Notes: generated by a model not told the origin, from the letters alone. A stretch of DNA of 64,000 nt from Haloplanus vescus (GCF_900107665.1 NZ_FNQT01000005.1:1-64000), one strand, 5' to 3'. Positions 50,909 to 60,513 are shown, numbered from the stretch's first letter. Program-made: numbers and translations.

Positions 50909-51826
50909 CTAATGGCCATGACTCACGCGATCCCTCAGGTCGGGAGCGTTCTCCGCCTCGTCGAGGAGTTCCACGGTGGCGTGATCGACGCCCTCGGTTG
51001 CGAGTGTATCGTGTACTTGGGATCGAGTCGACCGTAGCTGATCCGGTGTGGTCGCGTTGGTCCGAAGCCGCACGGTTGCGACAGTCAACTGGCTACACAC
51101 CTGCCAGACGTGGAGGTCATCGATATGTTCGACGCCGTCGATCGTTGCTAACTCCGATCTGATCCGTTCGGGTGATATCGGGCTTCGCTGTAGGAGGATC
51201 GCAGTACTGCCCTTGAGCACTTGTCCTGCTGAAACAAGAATAGAGACGCCGATCAGTACCGCAGCAACCGGATCTGCGATCGGGAGATCGAACACAGCGA
51301 TAGCCACTGTCGAGAGAATCACGGCCACTGAGCCACCGGCGTCACCGAGGAGATGATAGAACGCCCCCCGCTCGTTGAGGCTCATCTCGCCGCCCTGGAC
51401 GATGTAGACGGACCCGAGATTGACGAGTAGCCCCCCGACAGCAATTAGGAGTGTCATCTCCGGGTCGATTGCAACCGGGTCCACGAACCGCTGATAGGAC
51501 TCCCACAGAATATACCCAACCATCGGTACGAGTAGCACCCCGTTGAGAAACGCAGCCACTGGCTCCAATCTGTGGAGGCCGTACGACCACTCATCGCCGC
51601 CTTCGAACCGCTCTGCGGTGTAGCTCGCCCCGAATGCCATGGCGTACGCGAGCATATCGAATAGCATGTGAAGCGCGTCACTGATGAGTGCGACCGAGCC
51701 GAACAACAGCCCGCCAGCCAACTCGACGAGAAATCCACAGAGATTGACGATGGCGACGAACGCGAGACGACGGGTACTACTGCCGGTTTCTGCCTCGTTC
51801 TCCGAAGTGTGGTCGTGGTGGGCCAT
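50909..51826 (-). CDS. Cation diffusion facilitator (CDF) metal exporter
   Basis: From the ATG at 51826 (MAHHDHTSE) it has 305 residues. Six TM helices hold the CDF sites SDALHMLFDMLA (TM2, Asp/His pair) and HLLGDAGGS (TM5, HxxxD). A His-rich N terminus and a C-terminal ferredoxin-like domain (VEHIDDLHVWQVCSQLTVATV) complete the layout. It likely exports Zn2+ or Cd2+ by proton exchange. The start at 51853 adds an unlikely extension. Its neighbour is the Zn/Cd ATPase operon. Confidence 0.9.
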   Translation of the reverse strand: MAHHDHTSENEAETGSSTRRLAFVAIVNLCGFLVELAGGLLFGSVALISDALHMLFDMLAYAMAFGASYTAERFEGGDEWSYGLHRLEPVAAFLNGVLLVPMVGYILWESYQRFVDPVAIDPEMTLLIAVGGLLVNLGSVYIVQGGEMSLNERGAFYHLLGDAGGSVAVILSTVAIAVFDLPIADPVAAVLIGVSILVSAGQVLKGSTAILLQRSPISPERIRSELATIDGVEHIDDLHVWQVCSQLTVATVRLRTNATTPDQLRSTRSQVHDTLATEGVDHATVELLDEAENAPDLRDRVSHGH

Positions 51827-51980
51827 CAGGAGGACTGTAGTCGATGGTTGCAATTATTTCGACTCATAGGGAGTATCGGACGTCATCGGCGACTCTCGTC
51901 GGGACGGTTCGGCGAGAATCTCGGGACAGTGACGATACCCCCATTAGTTGCGGTCGCATCTCCTCGGTCTGAATCTGACG

Positions 51981-52370
51981 CTACTGATCCTCCGGATTTT
52001 CCGACGTACTGCCGCTGTTCGTCGATTCAGTGCTGCCCGATTGATCACCAGTGCGGTTGTCATCCTCGTTCGGAGACGACTCCGTGTCGTCGGCTGTAAA
52101 TACGTCCTGGTCTCTGGACCCGACAAGATCGAGCGGACGAAGCCAGATGAACCAGACGACGAGAACCGCCGTTCCATAGCCAACGATCCAGACGAGGTCA
52201 GCGACGAGGGGGAGGTTCGCTTGTTCGAAGATATAGACTCCGAGTCCGGGGCCGATGATCCCCACGAGGGCGACCAGTACGAACAGTTGCTGGGACGAGA
52301 GTCCAAATGGGTACCGCTTGGAGTCGGTTTCGGTGCTCCGGTCGTCCCCCATCTCCGTTTGTTCACTCAT
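51981..52370 (-). CDS. Small membrane protein after the Zn/Cd ATPase
   Basis: A 129-residue protein with two TM helices (LFVLVALVGIIGPGLGVYIF and IVGYGTAVLVVWFIWL) and a Ser/Thr/Asp-rich tail. Its ATG overlaps the ATPase stop (8 bases), so the genes are co-translated. The function is unknown; it could be an accessory subunit. Confidence 0.65.
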   Translation of the reverse strand: MSEQTEMGDDRSTETDSKRYPFGLSSQQLFVLVALVGIIGPGLGVYIFEQANLPLVADLVWIVGYGTAVLVVWFIWLRPLDLVGSRDQDVFTADDTESSPNEDDNRTGDQSGSTESTNSGSTSENPEDQ

Positions 52371-55050
52371 ACTTTTCCACCATCTCCTCTTGGTCCCCGT
52401 TCCGTTCGGGAGTGATCCGAGAGAGTCGCATTGCGTTCCCGGTCACGGCCGTCGTCATCCCGGCGTCGCCGGCGAGGACGGCGAGCCAGATGGGGACGTA
52501 TCCGAACGGGACTGCGACTGCCAGCCCGGCTTTGACGGCGAGACTCGACCAGATGTTCTGTCGGATCACACCGTTCGCGTCGTTCGCGAGTTCGTAGAGG
52601 TAGGGCAACTTCGAAAGATCGTCACCCATCAACGCGATGTCGGCGGTTTCCAAGGCGGTATCAGTTCCCGCCGCACCCATCGCCACGCCGACTGTGGCGG
52701 TGGCGAGCGCCGGTGCATCGTTGATGCCGTCACCGACCATCGCGACGCCCTCGTGTTCGCCGACGAGACTCTCGATTGCGTCAACCTTCTCTTCGGGGAG
52801 CAACTCGGCTTGGTACTCGTCGACGCCGACCTGCTCGGCGATTGCGCGGGCCGTCCGCTCGTTGTCACCCGTCAGCATCACCGTTCGGGAGATGCCGAGT
52901 TGCTTGAGTCGTGCTACTGTTCGCTCCGCTTCCGGACGGATCTCGTCGGCGACCGCGATGATACCTTCGAGTTCGTCTTCGGTTCCAACGAGGACGACGG
53001 TCTTCCCTTCTGCCTGGAGTTCGGGGACGGTCTCTTCGAGAAGGTCCAGACAGTTGTTCCGGTCACACATCTGCCGGGCTGTCTGTGTCACGACGCCGCC
53101 GTCAGTCGTCGCGTGAACGTGCGATAGATCGAAATCCAACTCCTCGAACAGTCCCGGTTTGCCAGCGAAGTGGGGCGTCCCGTCGAGGTCAGCACGCACG
53201 CCCTTTCCGGTGATGCTCTCGAAATCGTCGATCTCGCGCTCGGCGACGCCAGCCCTGCCCGCTTCGGCGACGATTGCCTCACCGATGGGGTGTTCACTCC
53301 GCTGTTCGAGCCCGCGGGCACACCGGAGGACGTCCTCCTCGGAGTTCCCGTTCAGCGGAACGACGTCGGTGACGGTGAGTTCACCTTTCGTGAGTGTCCC
53401 CGTCTTGTCGAAGGCGACGACGTCGACGGCCCCCATCGCTTCGAGATGATTGCCGCCCTTGATCAGAACCCCGTTCTTCGCGGCGCTGGTGATCCCCGAC
53501 ACCACGGAGACGGGCGTCGAAATGACGAACGCACACGGGCAGGCGAGCACCAGCAACGTCAGTCCGTAGACGACGGCCGTGGGCCAGGTCGTCCCGAGAA
53601 CGTACGGGCTTGTCACCGTCGTCAGGATGGCGAAGGCGACGACGACCGGCGTGTAGTACGCCGAGAAGCGCTCGACGAACTGCTCGCGTTCGGTCTTGTT
53701 CGATTGGGCGTCCTCGACCATCTCCACGATGCGGGAGAGCGTGTTATCACCGGCCTCGGAGGTAACCTCCACTTCGAGATACCCCTCTTCGTTGATCGTG
53801 CCCGCGTACACCTCGTCGCCGGTCGTCTTGTCGACGGGCACGCTCTCGCCCGTGATAGGTGCCTGATTGACGGCACTTTCGCCGTCGACGACGGTCCCGT
53901 CCATCGGAATCTTCTCCCCCGGCTTGACGACGACCACGTCGCCGACCGCAACCTCGTCGACGGGCACCATCTCCGTCTGCCCGTCTCGCTTGACGACTGC
54001 CTCGTCCGGCGAGAGATCCATCAGTTCCCGGAGCGAGTTGCGGGCGCGATCCATCGAGTACCGCTCCAACAGTTCGGCGATGCTGAACAGGAACGCGAGG
54101 GTGGCGGCCTCGAAGTAGAGCGCCTCTCCGAAGGCGAGGCTCGCGACGAGCGCCCCGAGGATAGCCACCGACATCAGGAAGTCGATATCGAGGTTCAAAT
54201 TCCGGGCCGAGTAGTAGCCGTTGCGTAGGATCTCCTGACCACCGGAGGCGACGGCGACGAGGAACAGTACGTCGGCAACGAGTAGCTCCGTACCGAGAAT
54301 GCGTGCAACCCCTATATTCTGCCCGGTCAGGAAGAACTCGAAGAGCAATCCTATGGCGACGAACCCACCGCTGATCCACGTCTTGAGTGCTCGCGGGCTC
54401 GTCCAGATACTCTCACGTTCCTCGGTCGTTCCCTGTGGTACCGAGTCGTCGCCCGTCGTGTCTGTAACCTCGTACCCGGCACGTTCGATGGCGCTGACGA
54501 TGTCGGTCTCTCCTGCCCTCGAAGAATCGTACGTGACGACGACCGTTCCAGTCGTCGGCTGAGTTTCGTATGTCGTAATTCCCTCGACCCTGTCGAGTGC
54601 ATTTTCGATTTTGCCCGCACACGAGGGGCAATCCATTTCTGGAACCGTGAATTTCGAGGTCACCTCACCGGTATCCTCCACGGTGTACCCGGCCTTTTCA
54701 ACCCGCTCAGCTATCGCGGTAGCACTCGTTTGCTCGCCATCGTACGAGACGGTCAACGTCCCTGTCGTCACTCGTGGGTCGACACGACGGATTCCGTCCA
54801 GCTTTTCGACGCTGTTCTCGACCTTCCCTGCACAGGATGGGCAATCCATCTCCGGGACCGAAAACTGTGCCACGTCCTCCCGATCTAGGGGTGGAGACCC
54901 GTCGTCGACGCCCCGGTCTGCGTGTTGGGCGTGCCCGTGACCGTCGTGGTCATGTGTGTGATCGTGCTCGTGAGATCCCTCTTCGTGCTCGTGGGTGTGA
55001 TACGTTGGTTCACCACTTCCGTCGTGGGAATCGTCGTCGGATGAGGTCAT
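52363..55050 (-). CDS. P1B-2 Zn/Cd/Pb ATPase (CPC motif), ZntA-like
   Basis: An 895-residue ATPase with a His-rich start (EGSHEHDHTHDHDGHGH), two HMA domains each containing MDCPSC (C70/C73 and C141/C144), the TM motif CPC (C504-P505-C506 in LACPCAFVIST) and Asp548 in DKTGTLTKG. GDGINDAP and an HP motif (SEHPIGEA) are intact. The MDCPSCAGK metal sites are typical of Zn/Cd/Pb exporters. An insert in the nucleotide domain (RQMCDRNNCLDLL) adds a Cys pair. A small membrane gene overlaps downstream. Confidence 0.92.
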   Translation of the reverse strand: MTSSDDDSHDGSGEPTYHTHEHEEGSHEHDHTHDHDGHGHAQHADRGVDDGSPPLDREDVAQFSVPEMDCPSCAGKVENSVEKLDGIRRVDPRVTTGTLTVSYDGEQTSATAIAERVEKAGYTVEDTGEVTSKFTVPEMDCPSCAGKIENALDRVEGITTYETQPTTGTVVVTYDSSRAGETDIVSAIERAGYEVTDTTGDDSVPQGTTEERESIWTSPRALKTWISGGFVAIGLLFEFFLTGQNIGVARILGTELLVADVLFLVAVASGGQEILRNGYYSARNLNLDIDFLMSVAILGALVASLAFGEALYFEAATLAFLFSIAELLERYSMDRARNSLRELMDLSPDEAVVKRDGQTEMVPVDEVAVGDVVVVKPGEKIPMDGTVVDGESAVNQAPITGESVPVDKTTGDEVYAGTINEEGYLEVEVTSEAGDNTLSRIVEMVEDAQSNKTEREQFVERFSAYYTPVVVAFAILTTVTSPYVLGTTWPTAVVYGLTLLVLACPCAFVISTPVSVVSGITSAAKNGVLIKGGNHLEAMGAVDVVAFDKTGTLTKGELTVTDVVPLNGNSEEDVLRCARGLEQRSEHPIGEAIVAEAGRAGVAEREIDDFESITGKGVRADLDGTPHFAGKPGLFEELDFDLSHVHATTDGGVVTQTARQMCDRNNCLDLLEETVPELQAEGKTVVLVGTEDELEGIIAVADEIRPEAERTVARLKQLGISRTVMLTGDNERTARAIAEQVGVDEYQAELLPEEKVDAIESLVGEHEGVAMVGDGINDAPALATATVGVAMGAAGTDTALETADIALMGDDLSKLPYLYELANDANGVIRQNIWSSLAVKAGLAVAVPFGYVPIWLAVLAGDAGMTTAVTGNAMRLSRITPERNGDQEEMVEKYE

Positions 55051-55176
55051 TACTCGCCACTATCACCTACAAGTTTATTAAATCAGCTGTTACAAACTGG
55101 CCGATATACACCAATGTATAATAACTATCTCTGCTCGAATTATTAACTCGGCGTTTGTCTCATCTCAAACGCGGAC

Positions 55177-55365
55177 CTAAGAACGATTTGCTCGATACTC
55201 ACCGTGTTTGATCCCGAGAAAGAGCGTAAACACTCCAAACACGACGAGGCCGACGCTCACCATCATCACCGTACTGGTACTCATTGGGCTCATAGCCGTC
55301 CCCCCAATGAGGAGGACGAGTAGCAACACGAACGCTATTCCGGTCGTAGTCGTGTCGAATTTCAT
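55177..55365 (-). CDS. DUF7333-like small membrane protein
   Basis: A 62-residue paralog of the protein at 42469: two TM helices and the tail LGIKHGEYRAN. It follows the 133-residue membrane protein by 12 bp. In other haloarchaea such genes lie near cytochrome oxidase genes (from memory); none is present here. Confidence 0.65.
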   Translation of the reverse strand: MKFDTTTTGIAFVLLLVLLIGGTAMSPMSTSTVMMVSVGLVVFGVFTLFLGIKHGEYRANRS

Positions 55366-55377
55366 AATACGGTGTAT

Positions 55378-55776
55378 TCAATCGGAGGTCGTTTCGGATG
55401 GTTCAGTTATTGATTCGGTTCGACGGCGCCAGCGGGCGATTCCGGCCCACAGGAGAGTCCCGACGAGACTGAGGGCTCCGGCGAGAACGACCGATTCTCC
55501 TCGAACCGTCGTTCCGGTCTGTTCTTCTACGATCAACGCGGCTCCAAGGACTATGAGGACGAGTCCTTGTATCCCGACCGAGACCGATGTTCGCGTCACG
55601 TATCCGGAGTCGGCGAGAACGCCGGCGACGGCTCCGACGAAAAGCAACAATCCTGCCACAGATACGGGTCGAAGCCCGAGGAAAATCCCTACTTCAGAGA
55701 GGGCGAACCCGACGGCGACCAGCATTGGCCATGGACTCGTTTTAGTAGCCGAAGTGGCGTTGGACTCATCTACCAT
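55378..55776 (-). CDS. DUF7541-like membrane protein
   Basis: A 132-residue protein from the ATG at 55776 (MVDESNAT) with four TM helices (MLVAVGFALSEVGIFLGL, VAGLLLFVGAVAGVLA, GIQGLVLIVLGAALIV, LAGALSLVGTLLWAGIARW). The C terminus is acidic. Family name from memory of haloarchaeal respiratory-gene neighbourhoods. Divergent from the gene at 55918. Confidence 0.62.
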   Translation of the reverse strand: MVDESNATSATKTSPWPMLVAVGFALSEVGIFLGLRPVSVAGLLLFVGAVAGVLADSGYVTRTSVSVGIQGLVLIVLGAALIVEEQTGTTVRGESVVLAGALSLVGTLLWAGIARWRRRTESITEPSETTSD

Positions 55777-55917
55777 CATCGGCAGTCCAACTCATTCAAT
55801 AATAAAATATGCGCTAATTATTCGGTGCATTTTAGCAACAGTTGTTATTATATCCTCTTTCGATTATTAATCATATTTCATCCGTGCGCTTATACGCTCT
55901 CCAGACTACACCGGCAC

Positions 55918-56178
55918 ATGGACGATACGGTTCGTACCCGGAGTGGAAAACGGATATTCGGAGGCGTTCTATTCATTGGCATCCTCGTCGGAGGCGGTCT
56001 CGGCCTCATTATCGGGGGGAGTCCGGAGATGCAACACGTCACGCTTTTGAATATCGTCCGTCTCCATCCGACTTCGTCGAGTATGGCACTCTACGGAATG
56101 ACCGTTGCTACTGTCGCTCTGTCCGTATTTTTCGGTCTCGTAGTGCTTCTCTCCCGCATGGATCAATCGAAAGTGTAG
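55918..56178 (+). CDS. DUF7520-like small membrane protein
   Basis: An 86-residue protein from the ATG at 55918 (MDDTVRTRSGK) with two TM helices (IFGGVLFIGILVGGGLGLIIG, MALYGMTVATVALSVFFGLVVL). An upstream in-frame extension is not convincing; a CTTATAC box about 25 bp before the ATG supports this start. It is a typical neighbour of oxidase genes elsewhere, from memory. Confidence 0.6.
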   Translation: MDDTVRTRSGKRIFGGVLFIGILVGGGLGLIIGGSPEMQHVTLLNIVRLHPTSSSMALYGMTVATVALSVFFGLVVLLSRMDQSKV

Positions 56179-56325
56179 GCGTCGTACGAGGGGTACCAAC
56201 ATTCGAACGATCATCATCGACGCATCCGAATACGTATCGGCCGACTTCAGACGGGAGCGGTTCGAACGCCGAACCAGAACGGTTTCAATACTGAACATCG
56301 TACCCCACGACAACGTACTGATCTA

Positions 56326-56592
56326 ATGTCACACACAGCAACGACCATTCCACGGAACGACTCACCCGCAGGCAAGTGTGACTACTGCGACCATCCATTT
56401 CCGACGACAGACCGTCTCGTTCTCCACAAAGGTCTGGAACATCCTCAGCAACTGGACGACAGCGAAGTGGAGGCCTTCCACGAGGCCCGCTCGAACGAAA
56501 CGGACGAGTTACGCACACTGCGTCTGAAAGCGCTCGGAGCCCTAGTACTCCTGTACTTCGGCCTTCTATTCATGTATGCCATCTTCGCCTGA
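56326..56592 (+). CDS. C2H2-like zinc-finger membrane protein
   Basis: An 88-residue protein: a classical zinc finger (CDYCDHPFPTTDRLVLHKGLEH, CxxC-x12-HxxxxH in pieces), an acidic linker, and a C-terminal TM helix (ALGALVLLYFGLLFMYAIF). It may be a membrane-tethered DNA-binding or protein-interaction module. The gene overlaps or abuts the next membrane gene. Confidence 0.75.
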   Translation: MSHTATTIPRNDSPAGKCDYCDHPFPTTDRLVLHKGLEHPQQLDDSEVEAFHEARSNETDELRTLRLKALGALVLLYFGLLFMYAIFA

Positions 56593-56599
56593 CTCAGAG

Positions 56600-58087
56600 A
56601 TGAACACCGGAGCAAGCGAAGGGAGACACACAGACCTATGTCTGCGGTCGAGGCTCCGTAATCGGGTCGTATCGAATACGAAGCTCAGACTCCTCGTTCA
56701 GTTTGTAACCTGGGTGGCGATACTGACGCTGTTTACCGAAACAGTCGTTGCCGGGAACGGAATGACCCTCTCGAAACAGCCCCGGGATACCCTGGCGATT
56801 CCCCGGTGGCTGTATCTTGCCACCGGTGGTGCCACGATAGGAGCCTCCGCCCTGCTTGCGAGTTTCGTCACTGATCGGGCGTTTATCCGTTATCTCCACA
56901 ACTGGTCGCTCTCCGGGCCGACAGTCGATAACTGGCGAACGCCGTTCGTATGGGTTGGACGCGGTCTCGGAGTCGTCGTCCTCGGACTGGCAGTGTACCT
57001 CGGGCAGACCGGGCCGCAGCTCCCCACTGCAAGCTTCACCATCCTCGTCACGTTCGTCGTCGTTCGGGCAGGATTGCCGATGCTCACGTATCTCGGAGGC
57101 AATCTCTGGCCGGTGTTGAACCCCTGGCGTGGGATCGTTTCGCTACTCCCAACTGGATTCCGGACGTATCCAGAAGAATTAGCCCGATGGCCAGCGGTTG
57201 GTGGCCTGTTGCTTCTCGTGTGGGTTGAGGTAATTTTCCCAGTCAGCACGATCCCGTCAGTTCTTTCGATTGTGATCCTCGGCTACAGTGTCGTCACAAT
57301 CGCAGGCGCGGTACTCGTCGGTCCCAACGCGTGGTTCGAGAACGGGGATCCGTTATCAGTTTTGTTCCGATTCTTCGGGGCTGTCGCCCCTGTAAAACGT
57401 CGGGATGGGAAGCTCACTGTGAAACTGCCCGGGAGCGACCTGACTGACGCAGACGTAATCACGGACACGTCCGATGTCGCGTTCGTCATTGCGCTGATCT
57501 GGGAGCTCACGTACAGCGGTTTCATCACGACGCAGACGGGCGTAGCAACTATCGAGACGCTCGTCAGTCTCTCCAATATCGGAGTGGGAGCCGTACAAAT
57601 TCGTGCGATCCTCATCTACACGCTCCTTTTACTCAGTGGCTACGTCGTGTTCTTCGGCGCGTACTGGTATGCGGGCGTGCTCTCTCGGCGACGGACTGGG
57701 ACATACATCTCAGCGAAACGCATCGCCTTTCGGTTTGCACCCTCGCTATTGGCTATCGCAGCGGGATATCACCTCGCTCACTACACCGGACTGGCCGTAT
57801 CCCTCAGTCCGGCACTAGGGATGGCGATTGTTTCCCCACTGTCGCCTCCAGCGAATCCCCTGACATTGTCTCCACCTGGATGGTTCGAGGGCTTGAGTAT
57901 CGCCTACGTGCTCGTTGGGCATCTCCTCGCTATCTGGGCAGCGCACGCGACCGCCTACGAACTCTTCTCGAGTCGTCTCGTCGCGATCCGGAGCCAGTAC
58001 CCGTTCATTGTTGTGATGATCGGTTACACCGTCATTAGCCTCTGGATTCTCTCACTCCCAGGAGCGACGCCTCCTTATCTACCCTGA
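56600..58087 (+). CDS. Large polytopic membrane protein, unknown
   Basis: A protein of about 495 residues from the ATG at 56600 (MNTGASEG); an in-frame ATG at 56576 overlaps the previous gene. It has about eleven TM helices and short loops, including YLGGNLWPVLNPWRGIVSLL and PANPLTLSPPGWFEGLSI. No cofactor ligand pattern is obvious. The family is not recognised. It is probably co-transcribed with the zinc-finger gene. Confidence 0.65.
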   Translation: MNTGASEGRHTDLCLRSRLRNRVVSNTKLRLLVQFVTWVAILTLFTETVVAGNGMTLSKQPRDTLAIPRWLYLATGGATIGASALLASFVTDRAFIRYLHNWSLSGPTVDNWRTPFVWVGRGLGVVVLGLAVYLGQTGPQLPTASFTILVTFVVVRAGLPMLTYLGGNLWPVLNPWRGIVSLLPTGFRTYPEELARWPAVGGLLLLVWVEVIFPVSTIPSVLSIVILGYSVVTIAGAVLVGPNAWFENGDPLSVLFRFFGAVAPVKRRDGKLTVKLPGSDLTDADVITDTSDVAFVIALIWELTYSGFITTQTGVATIETLVSLSNIGVGAVQIRAILIYTLLLLSGYVVFFGAYWYAGVLSRRRTGTYISAKRIAFRFAPSLLAIAAGYHLAHYTGLAVSLSPALGMAIVSPLSPPANPLTLSPPGWFEGLSIAYVLVGHLLAIWAAHATAYELFSSRLVAIRSQYPFIVVMIGYTVISLWILSLPGATPPYLP

Positions 58088-58150
58088 TTCTGGTGGGTTC
58101 GAGGGTACAGCTGGTCGCACACTGGCTGACAGAAACCATCCTTCGGAACT

Positions 58151-59221
58151 TCACTCGACAGTGAACTCTATCGGGTCCATATCGAGGAACGCGGTTTCGT
58201 AGCCATCGTGCCGCGCCAGTTGGGGTGGTGTCTCGACGGTGAGTCTGACCGTATCGCCCGTCTCGAGTTCATCGAGACCCATCCCATAGAAACTCCCGAG
58301 GTCGGGATCGAGGGACGCTTGGAGTGTCCCTTGTGCGATTGCGTCCCCCCCTCGATTGAGTGTTGCTGAAAGAGCCATCCTCGGGAGCATCACGCGATTG
58401 TACGGTGTTCGAGGAGAGACGATCAGGAAGGGACCGTCACTATCACTAAACCGATGGTCACCGTCAACGAGAGCAACGAGTATCGTCGCATCACCGGATT
58501 GCCCTTCGTGGAGAAGTCGACCAGGAAGCTCGGATTTTGTCGGTACGACCGGTTCAGGGATCATTTCCATATCCATCAGATCGACTGTCCCACGAGTGCC
58601 CGCTTTTTCGCCTAACCGGCGAATCTCCAAATTGTACGTCTCATCCGTATCGAACGTGAACTGCATCGTGGCAGACTGCCCCTCTGTAAATCGCCCGTCG
58701 AATGGACTCGTACGAGCGGTCTGCAACGGGCCGACCTGGAGCGTCACATCGTACTGTCCTTCCCCCGGAAGCGCGATATTGTCGCCGTAGTGGAATCCCA
58801 TATTCGGCGAGATCATCGGCCAGAGGTTGGTCGAGGACACTCGACCGTCGCTGTTACTGATTTCGACAGAGACGTCGATCGGGAGGATCGTCTCCGTCTC
58901 GGTGTCCCAAACACTCGCCATCAGATGCACCGAATCATCCGACTGAACGACGACTTTCGTCTTTCGTGAGCCAGTGAGGTTCCAGAAACGATGCGGGAAG
59001 GAGTGCATCAGCGCAAATCCGATGTCGCCGGCGGTGGTCGTCCCGTACATTCCCATCCCTTCGATGATGGCCGGATAGTAGACGGCGTCAGGTCGATCCT
59101 CCACGAGCGGTGGATCACGCCATGCAGACTGCGTCTCGAATCCGAGCCGACCCAAGCAACCAGAAAGCAGCAGTCCACCCGAGAGTGCGGCTCCCTGTCT
59201 GAGAAACGTTCGTCGATTCAT
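58151..59221 (-). CDS. P19/Tpd-like iron-transport lipoprotein
   Basis: From the ATG at 59221 (MNRRTFLRQG) it has 356 residues, with a Tat signal and lipobox LSGC. An upstream in-frame start (59443) would span another small gene and is rejected. Features of the P19/Tpd family, which bind Fe or Cu outside the cell, include ALMHSFPHRFWN, DDSVHLMASVWD, MGFHYGDNI and DLMDMEMIPEP. It is a tandem paralog of the gene at 59452. Together with the DyP-like gene it forms an iron-uptake-like operon. Confidence 0.75.
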   Translation of the reverse strand: MNRRTFLRQGAALSGGLLLSGCLGRLGFETQSAWRDPPLVEDRPDAVYYPAIIEGMGMYGTTTAGDIGFALMHSFPHRFWNLTGSRKTKVVVQSDDSVHLMASVWDTETETILPIDVSVEISNSDGRVSSTNLWPMISPNMGFHYGDNIALPGEGQYDVTLQVGPLQTARTSPFDGRFTEGQSATMQFTFDTDETYNLEIRRLGEKAGTRGTVDLMDMEMIPEPVVPTKSELPGRLLHEGQSGDATILVALVDGDHRFSDSDGPFLIVSPRTPYNRVMLPRMALSATLNRGGDAIAQGTLQASLDPDLGSFYGMGLDELETGDTVRLTVETPPQLARHDGYETAFLDMDPIEFTVE

Positions 59222-59324
59222 CGTCCCATCTGTGGTGGTATGTTTGGTTGGTTCATATTGTGTCGACTTCGCGGTCATCACCGGAGGTATCTGTAACTGC
59301 CAGCCTCGGCCACTCTGTGACTGT

Positions 59325-59411
59325 CTACGCCAACCGAACGACGAAGCCAGTGAGTACCAGTAGGGAGACAATGCCGAGTAACGCCGCCAGTAAGAGGTGT
59401 TTCTCTTCCAT
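59325..59411 (-). CDS. 28-residue membrane microprotein
   Basis: A short frame from the ATG at 59411 encodes MEEKHLLLAALLGIVSLLVL followed by an eight-residue hydrophobic-basic end, essentially one transmembrane helix. It sits in the 230-bp gap between the two P19-like genes, on their strand. No strong RBS is seen. The composition (charged start, long hydrophobic core, Arg near the end) is unlike a random shadow frame. Confidence 0.5.
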   Translation of the reverse strand: MEEKHLLLAALLGIVSLLVLTGFVVRLA

Positions 59412-59451
59412 AGGTCTAGCTTCGAATGAGATTCTAAAGACACCTTTGAAA

Positions 59452-60513
59452 TTACAACGTCACCTGCACGTCTGGCATATCAACGAAGGCTGTCTCGTAT
59501 CCCTCATGACGGGCCGTCTGCGGCGGTGAATCGACCGTAATCGTCAATTCATCGCCCGTCTGCACGTCTGCGACCGTCGTTCCGTAGTGATAGCGGAGCT
59601 CCGGATCGATGGTCGCCTGCAGAATTCCGTCGAATTCCGACGTACCGTCGCGTTGTAGTGTTGCCGATAGTGACATCATCGGCAGCATCGTCCGATTGTA
59701 AGGCGTGCGCGGAGACACAGCGAGATACTTCTGCTCCTCGTCACCACCGAAACGAGACGCGTCTTCGAGGACCGTAACCACGAACTTCGCGTCTCCGCTC
59801 TTCTCCGACCCACGCACGTTGCCGGGGAGTGCGTCCGGTGTCGGCACCTGCGAGTCCGGTAACATCTCCATATCCATCAGGTCGACAGCACCCTTCGTGC
59901 CTTCCTTGTCGTCGGGGATGTCCGTGTACGAGATCTCATTGAGCGTCGATTCGCTGAACTCGAACTCGAACTCGAACGAGGCGTTCCCCTGGTTCTCGGC
60001 CAGCGATCCGGTCCGTCGCGTCGACGGCCCGCCGATGCTGACCTCGACAGTGTATGTGCCGTCGCCCTGGAGTTGGGCGTTATCGCCGAAGTGAAAGCCC
60101 ATCGGCTGAGAGAGCATCGGCCACGGCGCGAACTGATCAATCGACTCCCCGTTCTGTGTAACGGTGAGCTGTGGATTGATATCGGGTGGGATGATCCCCG
60201 TCTGTGTCTCCCAAACGACCGGCATGAGATGAATCGAATCCTCGGGTTGAATCTCGACCTTCGTGATTCCATTCGGCTTCATCAGCCAGAACCTGTGCGC
60301 ATACGAGTACGTGAGTGCACACCTGTACCCGCCCTGTTCCTTCACCCCCGGCATTTTCATGCCCTCATAGTGGGTCGGATAGTAGACTGCGTTCGGCCGG
60401 TTCTCGGGGAGCGGTGGTGCCTGCGCTGATCGCGTCTCGAACAGGCCGGTACACCCCGCGAGTCCAACGAGTGAACTGCCCCCGACAATCCGAAGCACGT
60501 CACGACGATTCAT
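59452..60513 (-). CDS. P19/Tpd-like iron-transport lipoprotein (first copy)
   Basis: A 353-residue Tat lipoprotein (NRRDVLRIVGG, lipobox LAGC). Family blocks mirror the neighbouring paralog: CALTYSYAHRFWLM, EDSIHLMPVVWET, MGFHFGDN, DLMDMEMLPD and YGTTVADVQTGDEL. Its ATG overlaps the DyP-like gene by 14 bp, so it is co-transcribed. Metal binding through Met/His is expected from the family. Confidence 0.75.
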   Translation of the reverse strand: MNRRDVLRIVGGSSLVGLAGCTGLFETRSAQAPPLPENRPNAVYYPTHYEGMKMPGVKEQGGYRCALTYSYAHRFWLMKPNGITKVEIQPEDSIHLMPVVWETQTGIIPPDINPQLTVTQNGESIDQFAPWPMLSQPMGFHFGDNAQLQGDGTYTVEVSIGGPSTRRTGSLAENQGNASFEFEFEFSESTLNEISYTDIPDDKEGTKGAVDLMDMEMLPDSQVPTPDALPGNVRGSEKSGDAKFVVTVLEDASRFGGDEEQKYLAVSPRTPYNRTMLPMMSLSATLQRDGTSEFDGILQATIDPELRYHYGTTVADVQTGDELTITVDSPPQTARHEGYETAFVDMPDVQVTL

